Shown piece by piece: positions 37,882 to 44,747 of a stretch of 44,798 nucleotides of DNA. Both the position numbers and the translations under genes were made by a program. Positions within the stretch are counted from its first letter, which is position 1, and each line of letters opens with the position of its first letter. Under the pieces are notes generated by a model that saw nothing but the letters and a program-made list of their open reading frames with translations, did no database searches and was not told the DNA's origin. Source of the DNA: Candidatus Pacearchaeota archaeon (lineage in GTDB: Archaea; Nanoarchaeota; Nanoarchaeia; Pacearchaeales; GW2011-AR1); the NCBI GenBank assembly GCA_023228245.1, contig JALOBN010000015.1, positions 1 through 44,798 of the forward strand, given 5' to 3'.

Positions 37882-38193
37882 TTATACTGTTACAGAATAT
37901 TGTGCAATTAATACTATCATCGAAAGAAAGAGTAATAAAATAATTAATGATGAAGAAACTAATGCTATGATTGCGAGTATTTTTTCTTTGTATTTAGTTA
38001 AGTGAATTATTGAAACAACAAAAGTGAATATTATAGATATATAACAAACTATGTTAACAGGGTAACTTAAATAAGTTGGGAATGATTCACTCCAAAAAGA
38101 GAGTAAGAATGTTCCAATCATAATCCAAAAAGCAATTCTCAAACTTTTCCAGATAAATTTTTTATCTTTTCCTCTTTCTTTTTTTTCCTTCAT
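37882..38193 (-). CDS. Small three-helix membrane protein
   Basis: I start it at the ATG at 38193 (103 residues), because the longer frame runs into the tRNA-Phe gene and a TATA element (TTTATAAAAG, 38213-38222) lies 25 nt upstream. A Lys-rich start (MKEKKERGKDKKFIWK) precedes three hydrophobic segments (about 22-38, 42-62, 70-95). No family is recognised. It precedes the pilin-like gene at 37880 by 1 nt. Confidence 0.65.
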   Translation of the reverse strand: MKEKKERGKDKKFIWKSLRIAFWIMIGTFLLSFWSESFPTYLSYPVNIVCYISIIFTFVVSIIHLTKYKEKILAIIALVSSSLIILLLFLSMIVLIAQYSVTV

Positions 38194-38238
38194 ATCTATT
38201 ATAATTTTTTTACTTTTATAAATGTTTTCAAAATAGTA

Positions 38239-38310
38239 TGGGACCACTGGGAGTCGAACCCAGCACACCTACGTCTTCAGCGTAGTGCTCTCCCGCTGAG
38301 CTATGATCCC
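38239..38310 (-). tRNA. tRNA-Phe (GAA)
   Basis: The minus strand folds as a complete cloverleaf: acceptor arms GGGATCA/TGGTCCC, D arm GCTC/GAGC, anticodon stem CTACG/CGTAG with loop CTGAAGA (anticodon GAA), and T arm CTGGG/CCCAG with loop TTCGACT. The discriminator is A (38239), as expected for tRNA-Phe. The CCA end is not encoded and there is no intron. An AT-rich TATA region lies at 38320-38336. Confidence 0.97.
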
Positions 38311-38413
38311 AACTCGCGGATATAAAATAATAAATTGTTAACTTTTAAATGTTTAGAAAAATAATTTTTTAGGATATAAGTCTCATTAACATAACTTTAG
38401 TATTAAATTAAAA

Positions 38414-38665
38414 TTATTTCTTTTTAAGATATTTAACTGAATTAAAATAAGAACAAACACCAATAATTCCGGCTGCGACACTTAATGCTCCCAAGGCTAT
38501 TCCATTATTAGAGTCCGCTTTTTTAAAATAATTGTAAGATTCTATATTGGTAAACACAGATAGAACTGTTCCAAAAATTCCGTTTACAAAATATAAACTT
38601 CCAGGAACTAAATTTATTGGATCTGTATTGATTATTTTCTCAAGTTTTTCTTTAATTTTTCCCAT
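38414..38665 (-). CDS. Small membrane protein, unknown
   Basis: The ATG at 38665 gives 83 residues; a TTG five codons earlier is open but less likely, because a TATA tract (about 38683-38694) points to a leaderless start at 38665. Two hydrophobic segments (VPGSLYFVNGIFGTVLSVF and GIALGALSVAAGIIGVCSYF) flank a charged loop. The gene ends KYLKKK. No family is recognised. Confidence 0.6.
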   Translation of the reverse strand: MGKIKEKLEKIINTDPINLVPGSLYFVNGIFGTVLSVFTNIESYNYFKKADSNNGIALGALSVAAGIIGVCSYFNSVKYLKKK

Positions 38666-38710
38666 TTTTTTTATTAACAAATAATATTTTTAAATTCTTG
38701 TATACAAAAT

Positions 38711-39076
38711 GTAAGTTGGGGATAGGCCACCTTCTGTTGTTCGCTGAAAGCGAAGAAGGTGAGATGCAGAGCATCAATCCTAGTTCGTCGATTCAGACCA
38801 AACATGTTAACATTCAACTATGCGTAGTTTTCTACTTGCACCAGTCAAGTTGCCCGTTTCATCAAATCTTGTTCTTCGAAGTTCAACGCAAGTTTCATAA
38901 CTCGGAACAAGCTGTGTCGTTTCTGTAACAGAGCTTTGCCTCACGACAATCCATTTTCACGGATGACTTTTTCATAAACAAAGTTTATGGGTGGGCGGAC
39001 CTTCCTCAGAATCAGAAATCATATTTTATTTCTTGACAATTTAATGTCAGATCCCGAAGTTAACTGCCCAACTTAC
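38711..39076 (-). ncRNA. rnpB: RNase P RNA
   Basis: The 480-bp stretch between the small membrane protein gene and glmS holds the RNase P RNA, which cuts 5' leaders from pre-tRNAs. On the minus strand the universal CR I box GAGGAAGGTCCGCCC is at 39007-38993, and the CR V box ACAGAAGGTGGCCTAT near the 3' end is at 38737-38722. The two ends pair as helix P1: GTAAGTTGGG (39076-39067) with CCCAACTTAC (38720-38711), 10 bp without mismatch. The segment GATGAAACGGGC in the middle also agrees with archaeal RNase P RNA. Length of about 366 nt is normal for archaeal type A. A TATA-like TTTTAAAAAC is near 39098-39107. Ends are set from P1. Confidence 0.93.
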
Positions 39077-39160
39077 AAAAAACCAAGAATAAACTAGTTT
39101 TTAAAATTTCCTATATCGTTCCTACATACACGTTTTAAACTTATTTTGTTTGAATTTTTT

Positions 39161-40948
39161 ATGTGCGGTATAATTGGTTATATCGGAGAAAAAGAGGCTG
39201 CCCCCATTTTACTGAAAGGTCTGAAAAGATTGGAATACCGAGGATATGACAGTGCAGGAATCTGTGTTTCTAATAAAGAATTAACCATCTGCAAAAAGAA
39301 AGGAAGAGTTTCTGAACTTGATGCGGAGATACAAAATCTTCATGGAAAAATTGGAATTGGACACACACGTTGGGCAACTCATGGTGAGCCAAGTGAAAAA
39401 AATTCACACCCCCATACAGATTGTTCAAAGAATATAGCTATAGTACATAATGGCATAGTTGAAAATTTTGAATCATTAAAAAAAATTTTAGAATCCGAAG
39501 GACATAAAATAATTTCAGAGACAGATTCTGAGATAATTGCTCATTTAATAGAAAAATTTTATTCTGGGGATCTTGAAGAGGCAGTTGTAAAATCATTAAA
39601 ATTAATAGAAGGAACTTTTGGTATTGCTGTTATTCATAAAGATGAAGAAAAAATAATCCTAGCAAAAAGAGGTTCCCCCCTTGTTATTGGGATTAGAGAA
39701 AAAGAAATTTTTGCTGCTTCAGATGTTCCAGCAATTTTAGAATACACAAATAAAATAATTTATATGAATGACAATGAAATCGCGATTCTTGAAAAAAATA
39801 ATTTTCATATAAAAAATTTTAGCGGAGATTTTTTGGATAAAAAGATTGAAGAAATAAAATGGACAATAGACCAGCTTGAAAAAGGTGATTTTAAACATTT
39901 TATGTTAAAGGAAATATTTGAACAGCCGTCGGCAATTCAGAACACTTTACGTGGAAGAATTAAAGAAAAAATAAAACTTTCATTAAGAATAGACCCTCGC
40001 AAAATTAAAAAAATTATTATTGTTGCATGCGGAACAAGTTGGCATTCTGCATTGATTGGAAAATTCTTAATAGAAAAATTTGCAGAGATTCCAGTTGAAG
40101 TAGATTATGCTTCTGAATTTAGATATAGAAATCCATTGATTACTAAAGATGATTTGGTTATAGGCATTTCCCAGTCAGGAGAAACTGCTGATACTCTTGG
40201 GGCAATTCAAGAAGCAAAATCAAAAAATGCAAAAACTTTAGGAATAATTAATGTCGTTGGTTCAACAATCTCGCGTGTTGTTGATTCTGGAATTTATATT
40301 CATGCGGGGCCCGAAATAGGAGTTGCCAGTACAAAAGCATTCACTTCGCAGGTTACTGCATTATTCTTGTTTGCTTTATATTTGAAACAGGAGAAAGGAG
40401 CTATTATTGAAAATGGAATTCTTAATGAGTTAGAAAAAATTCCAGAAAAAATAAAAAATATTTTAGATGATAAAGATAAAATAAAAAAAATTGCAGAAAA
40501 TTTTGTGTCTAGCAGAAATTTTTTATATTTTGGTCGCGGGATAAATTTCCCTGTTGCCCTTGAAGGAGCATTAAAATTAAAAGAAATTTCTTATATTCAT
40601 GCAGAAGGTTATCCGTCTGCAGAAATGAAACACGGCCCAATTGCACTTGTCGACGAGGAGATGCCTGTTGTATTTATTGCCACAAATAATTCTCTTATTC
40701 AAAAAACTCTGAGTAATATGCAAGAAATAAAATCCAGAGGAGGAAAAATAATTTCTATAGTTAATGAAACAAATTCAGAAATAATAAAACTCTCTGATTA
40801 TATAATTGAAATTCCTAAAACAATTGAAGAACTTTCCCCTATATTGAATACTATTCCACTTCAGCTTCTTGCATATTACATTGCAGGTATAAGGGGAATT
40901 GACGTAGATAAACCAAGAAATCTCGCAAAATCTGTAACTGTCGAATAA
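39161..40948 (+). CDS. glmS: Glutamine-fructose-6-phosphate aminotransferase (GlmS)
   Basis: GlmS makes glucosamine-6-phosphate from fructose-6-phosphate and glutamine, feeding UDP-GlcNAc for surface glycans. I choose the ATG at 39161 because the mature chain must begin MCGIIGYIG with Cys2 as the glutaminase nucleophile, and a TATA element (about 39131-39141) lies 25 nt upstream. The glutaminase domain (1-220) shows RRLEYRGYDSAG-type and HTRWATHG motifs. Two SIS domains follow (VACGTSWHSA, SQSGETADT, TKAFTSQV; YFGRGINFPVALEGALKLKEISYIHAEGYPSAEMKHGP). The C-terminus is NLAKSVTVE, as required for the active site. Length 595. Confidence 0.97.
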   Translation: MCGIIGYIGEKEAAPILLKGLKRLEYRGYDSAGICVSNKELTICKKKGRVSELDAEIQNLHGKIGIGHTRWATHGEPSEKNSHPHTDCSKNIAIVHNGIVENFESLKKILESEGHKIISETDSEIIAHLIEKFYSGDLEEAVVKSLKLIEGTFGIAVIHKDEEKIILAKRGSPLVIGIREKEIFAASDVPAILEYTNKIIYMNDNEIAILEKNNFHIKNFSGDFLDKKIEEIKWTIDQLEKGDFKHFMLKEIFEQPSAIQNTLRGRIKEKIKLSLRIDPRKIKKIIIVACGTSWHSALIGKFLIEKFAEIPVEVDYASEFRYRNPLITKDDLVIGISQSGETADTLGAIQEAKSKNAKTLGIINVVGSTISRVVDSGIYIHAGPEIGVASTKAFTSQVTALFLFALYLKQEKGAIIENGILNELEKIPEKIKNILDDKDKIKKIAENFVSSRNFLYFGRGINFPVALEGALKLKEISYIHAEGYPSAEMKHGPIALVDEEMPVVFIATNNSLIQKTLSNMQEIKSRGGKIISIVNETNSEIIKLSDYIIEIPKTIEELSPILNTIPLQLLAYYIAGIRGIDVDKPRNLAKSVTVE

Positions 40949-40977
40949 ATTATAAACTTGGGCTAATTAATTTTATT

Positions 40978-41451
40978 ATGAAAAGAGTGAAAAAAATTTA
41001 CATTTTAATTTTATGTCTTCTTTTTGTTTATCTCTTTGCATTCATCGGAAGCATTTTCACGTCGGTAAATGTCAACAGTGAATGGTATGATTATGTCAAA
41101 CCAGCAATAACTCCACCAAGTTGGGTTTTCCCTGTCGTCTGGAATATTTTATTTTTTCTCGTAGGACTTTCACTATTTTTCGCATGGATAAAATCAAATA
41201 AAAAACAAAAAACAAAAGTTGCAATTTTATTTTCAATAAATCTTTTGCTGAATGTTTTATGGAGTTTTTTATTTTTCTTTTTGCAAAATCCGACTCTGGC
41301 ATTTGCAGATTTAATTCTTCTCGGATTTTCAATAATTGCAATAATATTATTCGTTAAAAAAATAGAAAAGAAATCAGCGTGGCTGTTAGTTCCTTATTTG
41401 TTGTGGATTTGCTTTGCAGGAATTTTAAATTATTTAATTGCATTCGGATAG
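40978..41451 (+). CDS. tspO: TspO/MBR-family membrane protein
   Basis: The 157 residues hold five hydrophobic helices and the family motifs: WYDYVKPAITPPSWVFPVVWNILFFLVGLSL, LLNVLWSFLFFFLQNPTLAF and WLLVPYLLWICFAGILNYLIAF. TspO proteins bind tetrapyrroles and other hydrophobic ligands. A TATA box (about 40949-40957) 25 nt before the ATG gives a leaderless mRNA. No heme or photosensory gene is near, so its ligand is unknown. Confidence 0.93.
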   Translation: MKRVKKIYILILCLLFVYLFAFIGSIFTSVNVNSEWYDYVKPAITPPSWVFPVVWNILFFLVGLSLFFAWIKSNKKQKTKVAILFSINLLLNVLWSFLFFFLQNPTLAFADLILLGFSIIAIILFVKKIEKKSAWLLVPYLLWICFAGILNYLIAFG

Positions 41452-41459
41452 GAGGTTGT

Positions 41460-41486
41460 GGAAATAAGGACCGAAGCCCTTATTCC
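41460..41486 (+). terminator. Strong hairpin behind the TspO gene
   Basis: The arms GG-AATAAGG (41460-41469, one bulged A) and CCTTATT-CC (41478-41486) pair over 9 bp, with an 8-nt loop. The stem lies 8 nt after the stop codon. A GAGGGGTTTTAG stretch follows rather than a pure T run. It may end the mRNA or protect its 3' end. Confidence 0.45.
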
Positions 41487-41609
41487 CGAGGGGTTTTAGA
41501 ATTTAAGTATCCGATTATCTCAGCAAAAAATTCTTTATAAGGCGTGGGAAAGAAAAATATAGATGATAAATACACATAAACTTTAAATAAAGTTAGAAAA
41601 TGTAATTTT

Positions 41610-42278
41610 ATGGATATATACCAAATCATCCTCGCAAACAAAGAATTATTAAAAATTTTATATGCATTAGCAATAAGTTTAATTTGTATGGTTATCGTAG
41701 TGAAAACAGATAAAATTTACAAATTAAGTCTTCACGAAGGATTGAGATATTTTAGAAACGCATTCTTTTTTTACGGACTTGCTTTTCTTGCAAGATATTT
41801 ATTTGGGGTTATACTTCCAGCAATTAATTACACAATAATTTTTCCAATTTTTGAATATCTAATTGTATTAGCAGGATTTTTTCTTCTTTATAGTTTGACT
41901 TGGAAAAAATTTAATCCGACGGAAACAGGGCATTCGAGTTTGATTAATTCTCATGTAATCATCTTCCATGCAATGGCAATCATTATCGCACTTCTTGATA
42001 CGTTACTCGGAACTTTTAATTTTATGTTTTATTCGCAGATAATATTATTTTTCTACGCTTCATTAATTGCTTATTCAAATTACAGCAAAAATCCAAAAAG
42101 AAAATTCTTGAAATTTTATTTTATCGCGATGCTTTTTGAATTGTCCATTTGGATTTTAAATTTACTAACAGCGACGCTGTTTTCATTCAATCGCCTTTTA
42201 TTGCTTAACATCGGAATCATCAATGTAATTTTCTTTCTCTTAATTTTATACGGAGTTGCAAAGGTTACAAAAAAATGA
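41610..42278 (+). CDS. Seven-helix membrane protein
   Basis: The 222 residues contain about seven hydrophobic segments without charged breaks, in the order 13-31, 48-70, 78-100, 115-135, 140-158, 170-190 and 198-218, with KKFNPTETGH and SKNPKRKFLK as cytoplasmic-type loops. A TATA element (about 41578-41590) lies 25-27 nt before the start. It overlaps the following winged-helix gene by 4 nt. Membrane proteins coupled to a small wHTH recur in DPANN and other archaea and may be sensor-regulator pairs; the sensing role is inference. Confidence 0.7.
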   Translation: MDIYQIILANKELLKILYALAISLICMVIVVKTDKIYKLSLHEGLRYFRNAFFFYGLAFLARYLFGVILPAINYTIIFPIFEYLIVLAGFFLLYSLTWKKFNPTETGHSSLINSHVIIFHAMAIIIALLDTLLGTFNFMFYSQIILFFYASLIAYSNYSKNPKRKFLKFYFIAMLFELSIWILNLLTATLFSFNRLLLLNIGIINVIFFLLILYGVAKVTKK

Positions 42279-42550
42279 CTGCAAAAAAACGTGAACGACT
42301 TGAAGTTATAAAAGATATAATTTATACAATTAATAAAAATAGAGAAATAAAACCGACGAGATTGCTTTATGCGTCGAATCTTTCTCCGCAAATGTTCAAA
42401 GAATATATTAACGAATTAATTGAAAAAAAATTTATAAAACTCGAAATTGACGAAAAAGAAAAAAAATTTTTCTCTCTGACAAAAAAAGGGCAGGATTTTC
42501 TTCAGGAATACAAAATGATTGAAAGTTTCATCGAAAATTTTGGATTGTAA
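42275..42550 (+). CDS. Winged-helix regulator (HTH_45-like)
   Basis: The 91-residue protein has the archaeal HTH_45 layout: a first helix (RERLEVIKDIIYTINKN), the helix-turn-helix IKPTRLLYASNLSPQMFKEYINELIEKKFI, then a wing of the type KLEIDEKEKKFFSLTKKG and a final helix DFLQEYKMIESFIENFG. ATGA overlap with the membrane-protein gene shows that the two are translated together. Its operator is unknown. Confidence 0.85.
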   Translation: MTAKKRERLEVIKDIIYTINKNREIKPTRLLYASNLSPQMFKEYINELIEKKFIKLEIDEKEKKFFSLTKKGQDFLQEYKMIESFIENFGL

Positions 42551-42561
42551 AATATCCAAAT

Positions 42562-42569
42562 GTTTAAAA
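42562..42569 (+). promoter_or_regulatory. TATA box of the RRM protein operon
   Basis: TTTAAAAA lies 26 nt before the ATG of the leader peptide at 42592, not before the RRM ATG at 42643. The mRNA should therefore start at the leader peptide. Confidence 0.5.
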
Positions 42570-42591
42570 ACGCATTTTGTTAAAATTATTT

Positions 42592-42624
42592 ATGAATACA
42601 AGTTCAAGACGAGTTCTTGACTAA
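42592..42624 (+). CDS. Candidate 10-codon leader peptide MNTSSRRVLD
   Basis: The frame ATG...TAA starts at the position expected for the mRNA 5' end. It contains a perfect hairpin (TCAAGA/TCTTGA, 42604-42620) and ends 18 nt before the RRM start codon; an AAGGAGG Shine-Dalgarno (42630-42636) follows. The first gene product is thus a leader peptide translated without a leader, while the RRM protein uses Shine-Dalgarno initiation. Its two adjacent Arg codons (AGA CGA) sit in the hairpin. Confidence 0.45.
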   Translation: MNTSSRRVLD

Positions 42625-42642
42625 AGTGTAAGGAGGACAAAA

Positions 42643-43005
42643 ATGAAGCTACATGTAGGAAATTTACCTTTTGCTGTTGATGAAGAAGCATTAAAGAATC
42701 TTTTTTCAGAGTACAACCCTGAAGAAGTTGCTCTAATCATTAACAAGTTTTCAGGAAGATCAAAAGGTTTCGGGTTCGTAACAATTTCTAACGACGAGGT
42801 TGCTAAAAAAGCAATGACTGAGTTGAACGGAAAAGATGTACAGGGACGTGAAATCAGTGTTTCTGAAGCAAGACCAATGGAAGAAAGACCAGAAAGATCA
42901 GACGATAGACCAAGAAGAAGTTTCGGCGATCGAGATGGCCAGAGAAGAAGTTTCGGCGGTTCTGGAAGAAGAGATTTCGGAAATAACAATAGAAGAAGAT
43001 TCTAA
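42643..43005 (+). CDS. RRM-domain RNA-binding protein with Arg/Gly-rich tail
   Basis: The RRM has RNP2 (LHVGNL) at residues 3-8 and RNP1 (KGFGFVTI) near 44-51, with the standard beta-alpha-beta order up to about residue 78. The remaining 42 residues are Arg/Gly/Ser/Asn-rich with a repeated RRSFG (RRSFGDRDG, RRSFGGSG) and end NNNRRRF. The layout copies cyanobacterial and plant glycine-rich RNA-binding proteins, which respond to cold. A perfect AAGGAGG sits 6 nt from the ATG. Archaeal RRM proteins are uncommon, so its origin by transfer is possible. It may control its own leader. Confidence 0.92.
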   Translation: MKLHVGNLPFAVDEEALKNLFSEYNPEEVALIINKFSGRSKGFGFVTISNDEVAKKAMTELNGKDVQGREISVSEARPMEERPERSDDRPRRSFGDRDGQRRSFGGSGRRDFGNNNRRRF

Positions 43006-43098
43006 ATCGAAATCTTAAAATTTTTATTTTTTTTATTTAAAATTTTATTTCAAAATATTTTTAAAGAATACTTTGTTCATAATGTAAAGGAGGGAGAG

Positions 43099-43275
43099 AT
43101 GGCAAAATTAACAGCATGGTTAGTAACTTTTGTTGGAGCTTTGCTTGTACTTCAGTTATTGATGCCCGCAGTTTTTGCTGGTATGTATTTTAACTGGGCA
43201 CTTGCATTATCGGTTCTTGTAATCGGTATCGGAAAGTTACTGCGAAACTACGGATTAGTAAAAAAGAGAAAATAA
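43099..43275 (+). CDS. Small two-helix membrane protein (58 residues)
   Basis: This short gene has an AAAGGAGGGAGAG Shine-Dalgarno directly before the ATG. The product has two hydrophobic segments (LTAWLVTFVGALLVLQLLMPAVF and LALSVLVIGIGKLL) and ends in a basic tail (RNYGLVKKRK). A TATA-like ATATTTTTAAAG (43055-43066) is upstream, and an ATGTAA start-stop lies at 43082-43087. No family is recognised; its strong initiation signal resembles those of the RRM and DUF378 genes that flank it. Confidence 0.75.
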   Translation: MAKLTAWLVTFVGALLVLQLLMPAVFAGMYFNWALALSVLVIGIGKLLRNYGLVKKRK

Positions 43276-43384
43276 TTCTCAAAAATTTTTATTTTTTATT
43301 CTAATTTTTATTTTTTTATTGAAATTCTCATTTAGCAACTTTTTTAAATTAGAGAATTTTAGTTTTATTATAAGGAGGTGTAAG

Positions 43385-43588
43385 ATGAAAAAGGTATTAG
43401 ATGGAATAGCTCTCGTTTTAGTTATCGTCGGTGGACTTAACTGGGGACTTGTGGGGCTTTTTGACGGCCTTGATTTGGTTGCAGCACTTTTCGGCGTTGG
43501 TTCTATTTTAGCAAATATTATTTATGTGCTGGTTGGATTGTCTGCATTGTGGCTTGCTATTGTAAGCTTGATGAAAAAGATGAAATAA
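43385..43588 (+). CDS. DUF378-family membrane protein
   Basis: I choose the ATG at 43385 (67 residues) because AAGGAGGTG lies 5-10 nt upstream; the open frame reaches back to 43319 but without a signal. The family hallmark GGLNWGLVGLFDGLDLVAALFG is present, followed by ILANIIYVLVGLSALWLA. Two membrane helices are implied. DUF378 proteins are widespread in bacteria; in archaea they are less usual. Function unknown. Confidence 0.9.
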   Translation: MKKVLDGIALVLVIVGGLNWGLVGLFDGLDLVAALFGVGSILANIIYVLVGLSALWLAIVSLMKKMK

Positions 43589-43701
43589 ATCTCATCTTAC
43601 TTTTTCTTTTTTTCTTTTGTTTAACTTTGGAAAATAAAACTCTGAATAAATTCAGGTTTTATTATGGAAAACATTAAAAATAATGAATAGCTTATTTGCA
43701 A

Positions 43702-44001
43702 ATGGAAATTAATTTAGGAAATACTGTTCCGCTTTTTGCACACGATGTCGCACTTTCTACAATTACAAAATCTACAAAAACAAAAAACGGAAAAGCGAAA
43801 AAAGAATTCTTTACAGAATTAGTTTTTATCGACGGCATGCGAAAAACTGCAATAACGCGAATCGTTCTTCCACAAAGTGTTCTCGAACAGCTTCCGAAGA
43901 CGATTGAAGAAAATTTGAAAAAAATGAAAAAAGATTTGAAAGATAAAGAAATGCCGAAACAAAAAACAGAAGTTAAATCATCTGGAAGTTATCTCGGATG
44001 A
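43702..44001 (+). CDS. Small conserved-looking protein, unknown
   Basis: The ATG at 43702 gives 99 residues; a TTG two codons earlier is also open. The fold should be alpha/beta: INLGNTVPLFAHDVALSTITK, a strand EFFTELVFIDGMRKTAITRIVLP, then a helix SVLEQLPKTIEENLKKMKKDL and a Lys-rich end. The pattern VFIDGMRKTAITRIVLPQSVLEQLPKTI faintly recalls DUF3467-type proteins, but I cannot confirm it. A TATA-like tract (about 43668-43682) precedes it. It overlaps the tiny membrane-protein gene by 4 nt. Confidence 0.65.
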   Translation: MEINLGNTVPLFAHDVALSTITKSTKTKNGKAKKEFFTELVFIDGMRKTAITRIVLPQSVLEQLPKTIEENLKKMKKDLKDKEMPKQKTEVKSSGSYLG

Positions 44002-44153
44002 AAAAAAATTTTAATAAAAAAATTGTAATATTTTCGTTGATTGCTTTGGGATTTATCGCTTTAACTTTTTTATTAAATCCTTATTTTATCGTCGGTGCAA
44101 TTGTTTTTATGCTGATGAATCAACGGGAAATTTTGAAAGGGAAGAAAAATTAG
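43998..44153 (+). CDS. Tiny membrane protein (51 residues)
   Basis: The ATG overlaps the previous TGA (ATGA), indicating coupled translation. The product has a basic start (MKKNFNKK), two hydrophobic segments (IVIFSLIALGFIALTFLL and NPYFIVGAIVFMLM) and a basic end (KGKKN). The stop codon overlaps that of the convergent gene at 44150. No family is recognised. Confidence 0.65.
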   Translation: MKKNFNKKIVIFSLIALGFIALTFLLNPYFIVGAIVFMLMNQREILKGKKN

Positions 44154-44647
44154 CAAAATAATTTAATTACTGAGACAAGAGTTAGCATTAATAATAATAA
44201 ATTTGTAATTGCTTGTTGTAAAATATTTTCATCATTAATAATAAGTAAATTTTCCCATTTATTTTTTCCGTCTAAACATTTTGTTGGACATTTATTTCCC
44301 CTATCCCATTGATAAGTAATTGTATCTTCACAATCAGCAATATCCAATTTAAACCAAGCTTGACTTAGTTTTGGGAGCGTTGTTTTTTCAAACCAGATTA
44401 ATATGACTTCTTCTGGATTTATTGGAGGTATATGAAATTCTTTTTCAGAACTATTAATGTAATGTTCTATCGAACTTTCGATCCGGATTTTTTTTATTGT
44501 TCCCCCTGGGAATGGAGAGTGACTTATATTCTTTATTTTAATTCCTAATTCAAAAATGCTACTGCTGACAATTTTTTTGTATCCTAATAATCTAAATTTT
44601 GAATTGGATTTTATCATCGGAGAAATTAACAATTTACTTTCAACCAT
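44150..44647 (-). CDS. Beta-rich protein with C-terminal membrane anchor, unknown
   Basis: The 165 residues lack an N-terminal signal peptide but end in a hydrophobic tail (ITNLLLLMLTLVSVIKLF), as in tail-anchored proteins. The middle is beta-rich (FELGIKIKNISHSPFPGG, EVILIWFEKTTLPKLSQAWFKLDI) and suggests an Ig-like sandwich. Cysteines near the end (ADCEDT, KCPTKCLDG) may bind metal. A TATA-like TTTTTATAA (about 44668-44676) lies 25 nt before the ATG. The family is not recognised. Confidence 0.6.
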   Translation of the reverse strand: MVESKLLISPMIKSNSKFRLLGYKKIVSSSIFELGIKIKNISHSPFPGGTIKKIRIESSIEHYINSSEKEFHIPPINPEEVILIWFEKTTLPKLSQAWFKLDIADCEDTITYQWDRGNKCPTKCLDGKNKWENLLIINDENILQQAITNLLLLMLTLVSVIKLFC

Positions 44648-44683
44648 AATAAATAATTTATTTTTAGTTATAAAAATATTATT

Positions 44684-44747
44684 GCACTGGAAAATAAAAA
44701 ATATATTTCTAGAAATCTAAAACAAAACAAAATAAGCACTGGAAAAT
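44684..44747. repeat. Direct repeat of GCACTGGAAAAT
   Basis: The 12-mer GCACTGGAAAAT occurs at 44684-44695 and 44736-44747, 52 bp apart start to start, in the AT-rich stretch at the window end. It may be a regulatory element of the divergent gene at 44647 and of a gene beyond the edge. No gene is seen in 44648-44798. Confidence 0.5.

Noticed and set aside
38698..38928. A 76-codon open frame on the plus strand
   Set aside because: It lies inside the RNase P RNA on the opposite strand and has no family pattern.
42621..42989. A 122-codon minus-strand frame opposite the RRM gene
   Set aside because: Antisense to a protein with clear RNP1/RNP2 motifs and a Shine-Dalgarno.
43683..43712. A 9-codon frame (MNSLFANGN) overlapping the start of the gene at 43702
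   Set aside because: It overlaps the main start out of frame and has no hairpin or clear TATA spacing; weaker than the two leader peptides reported.
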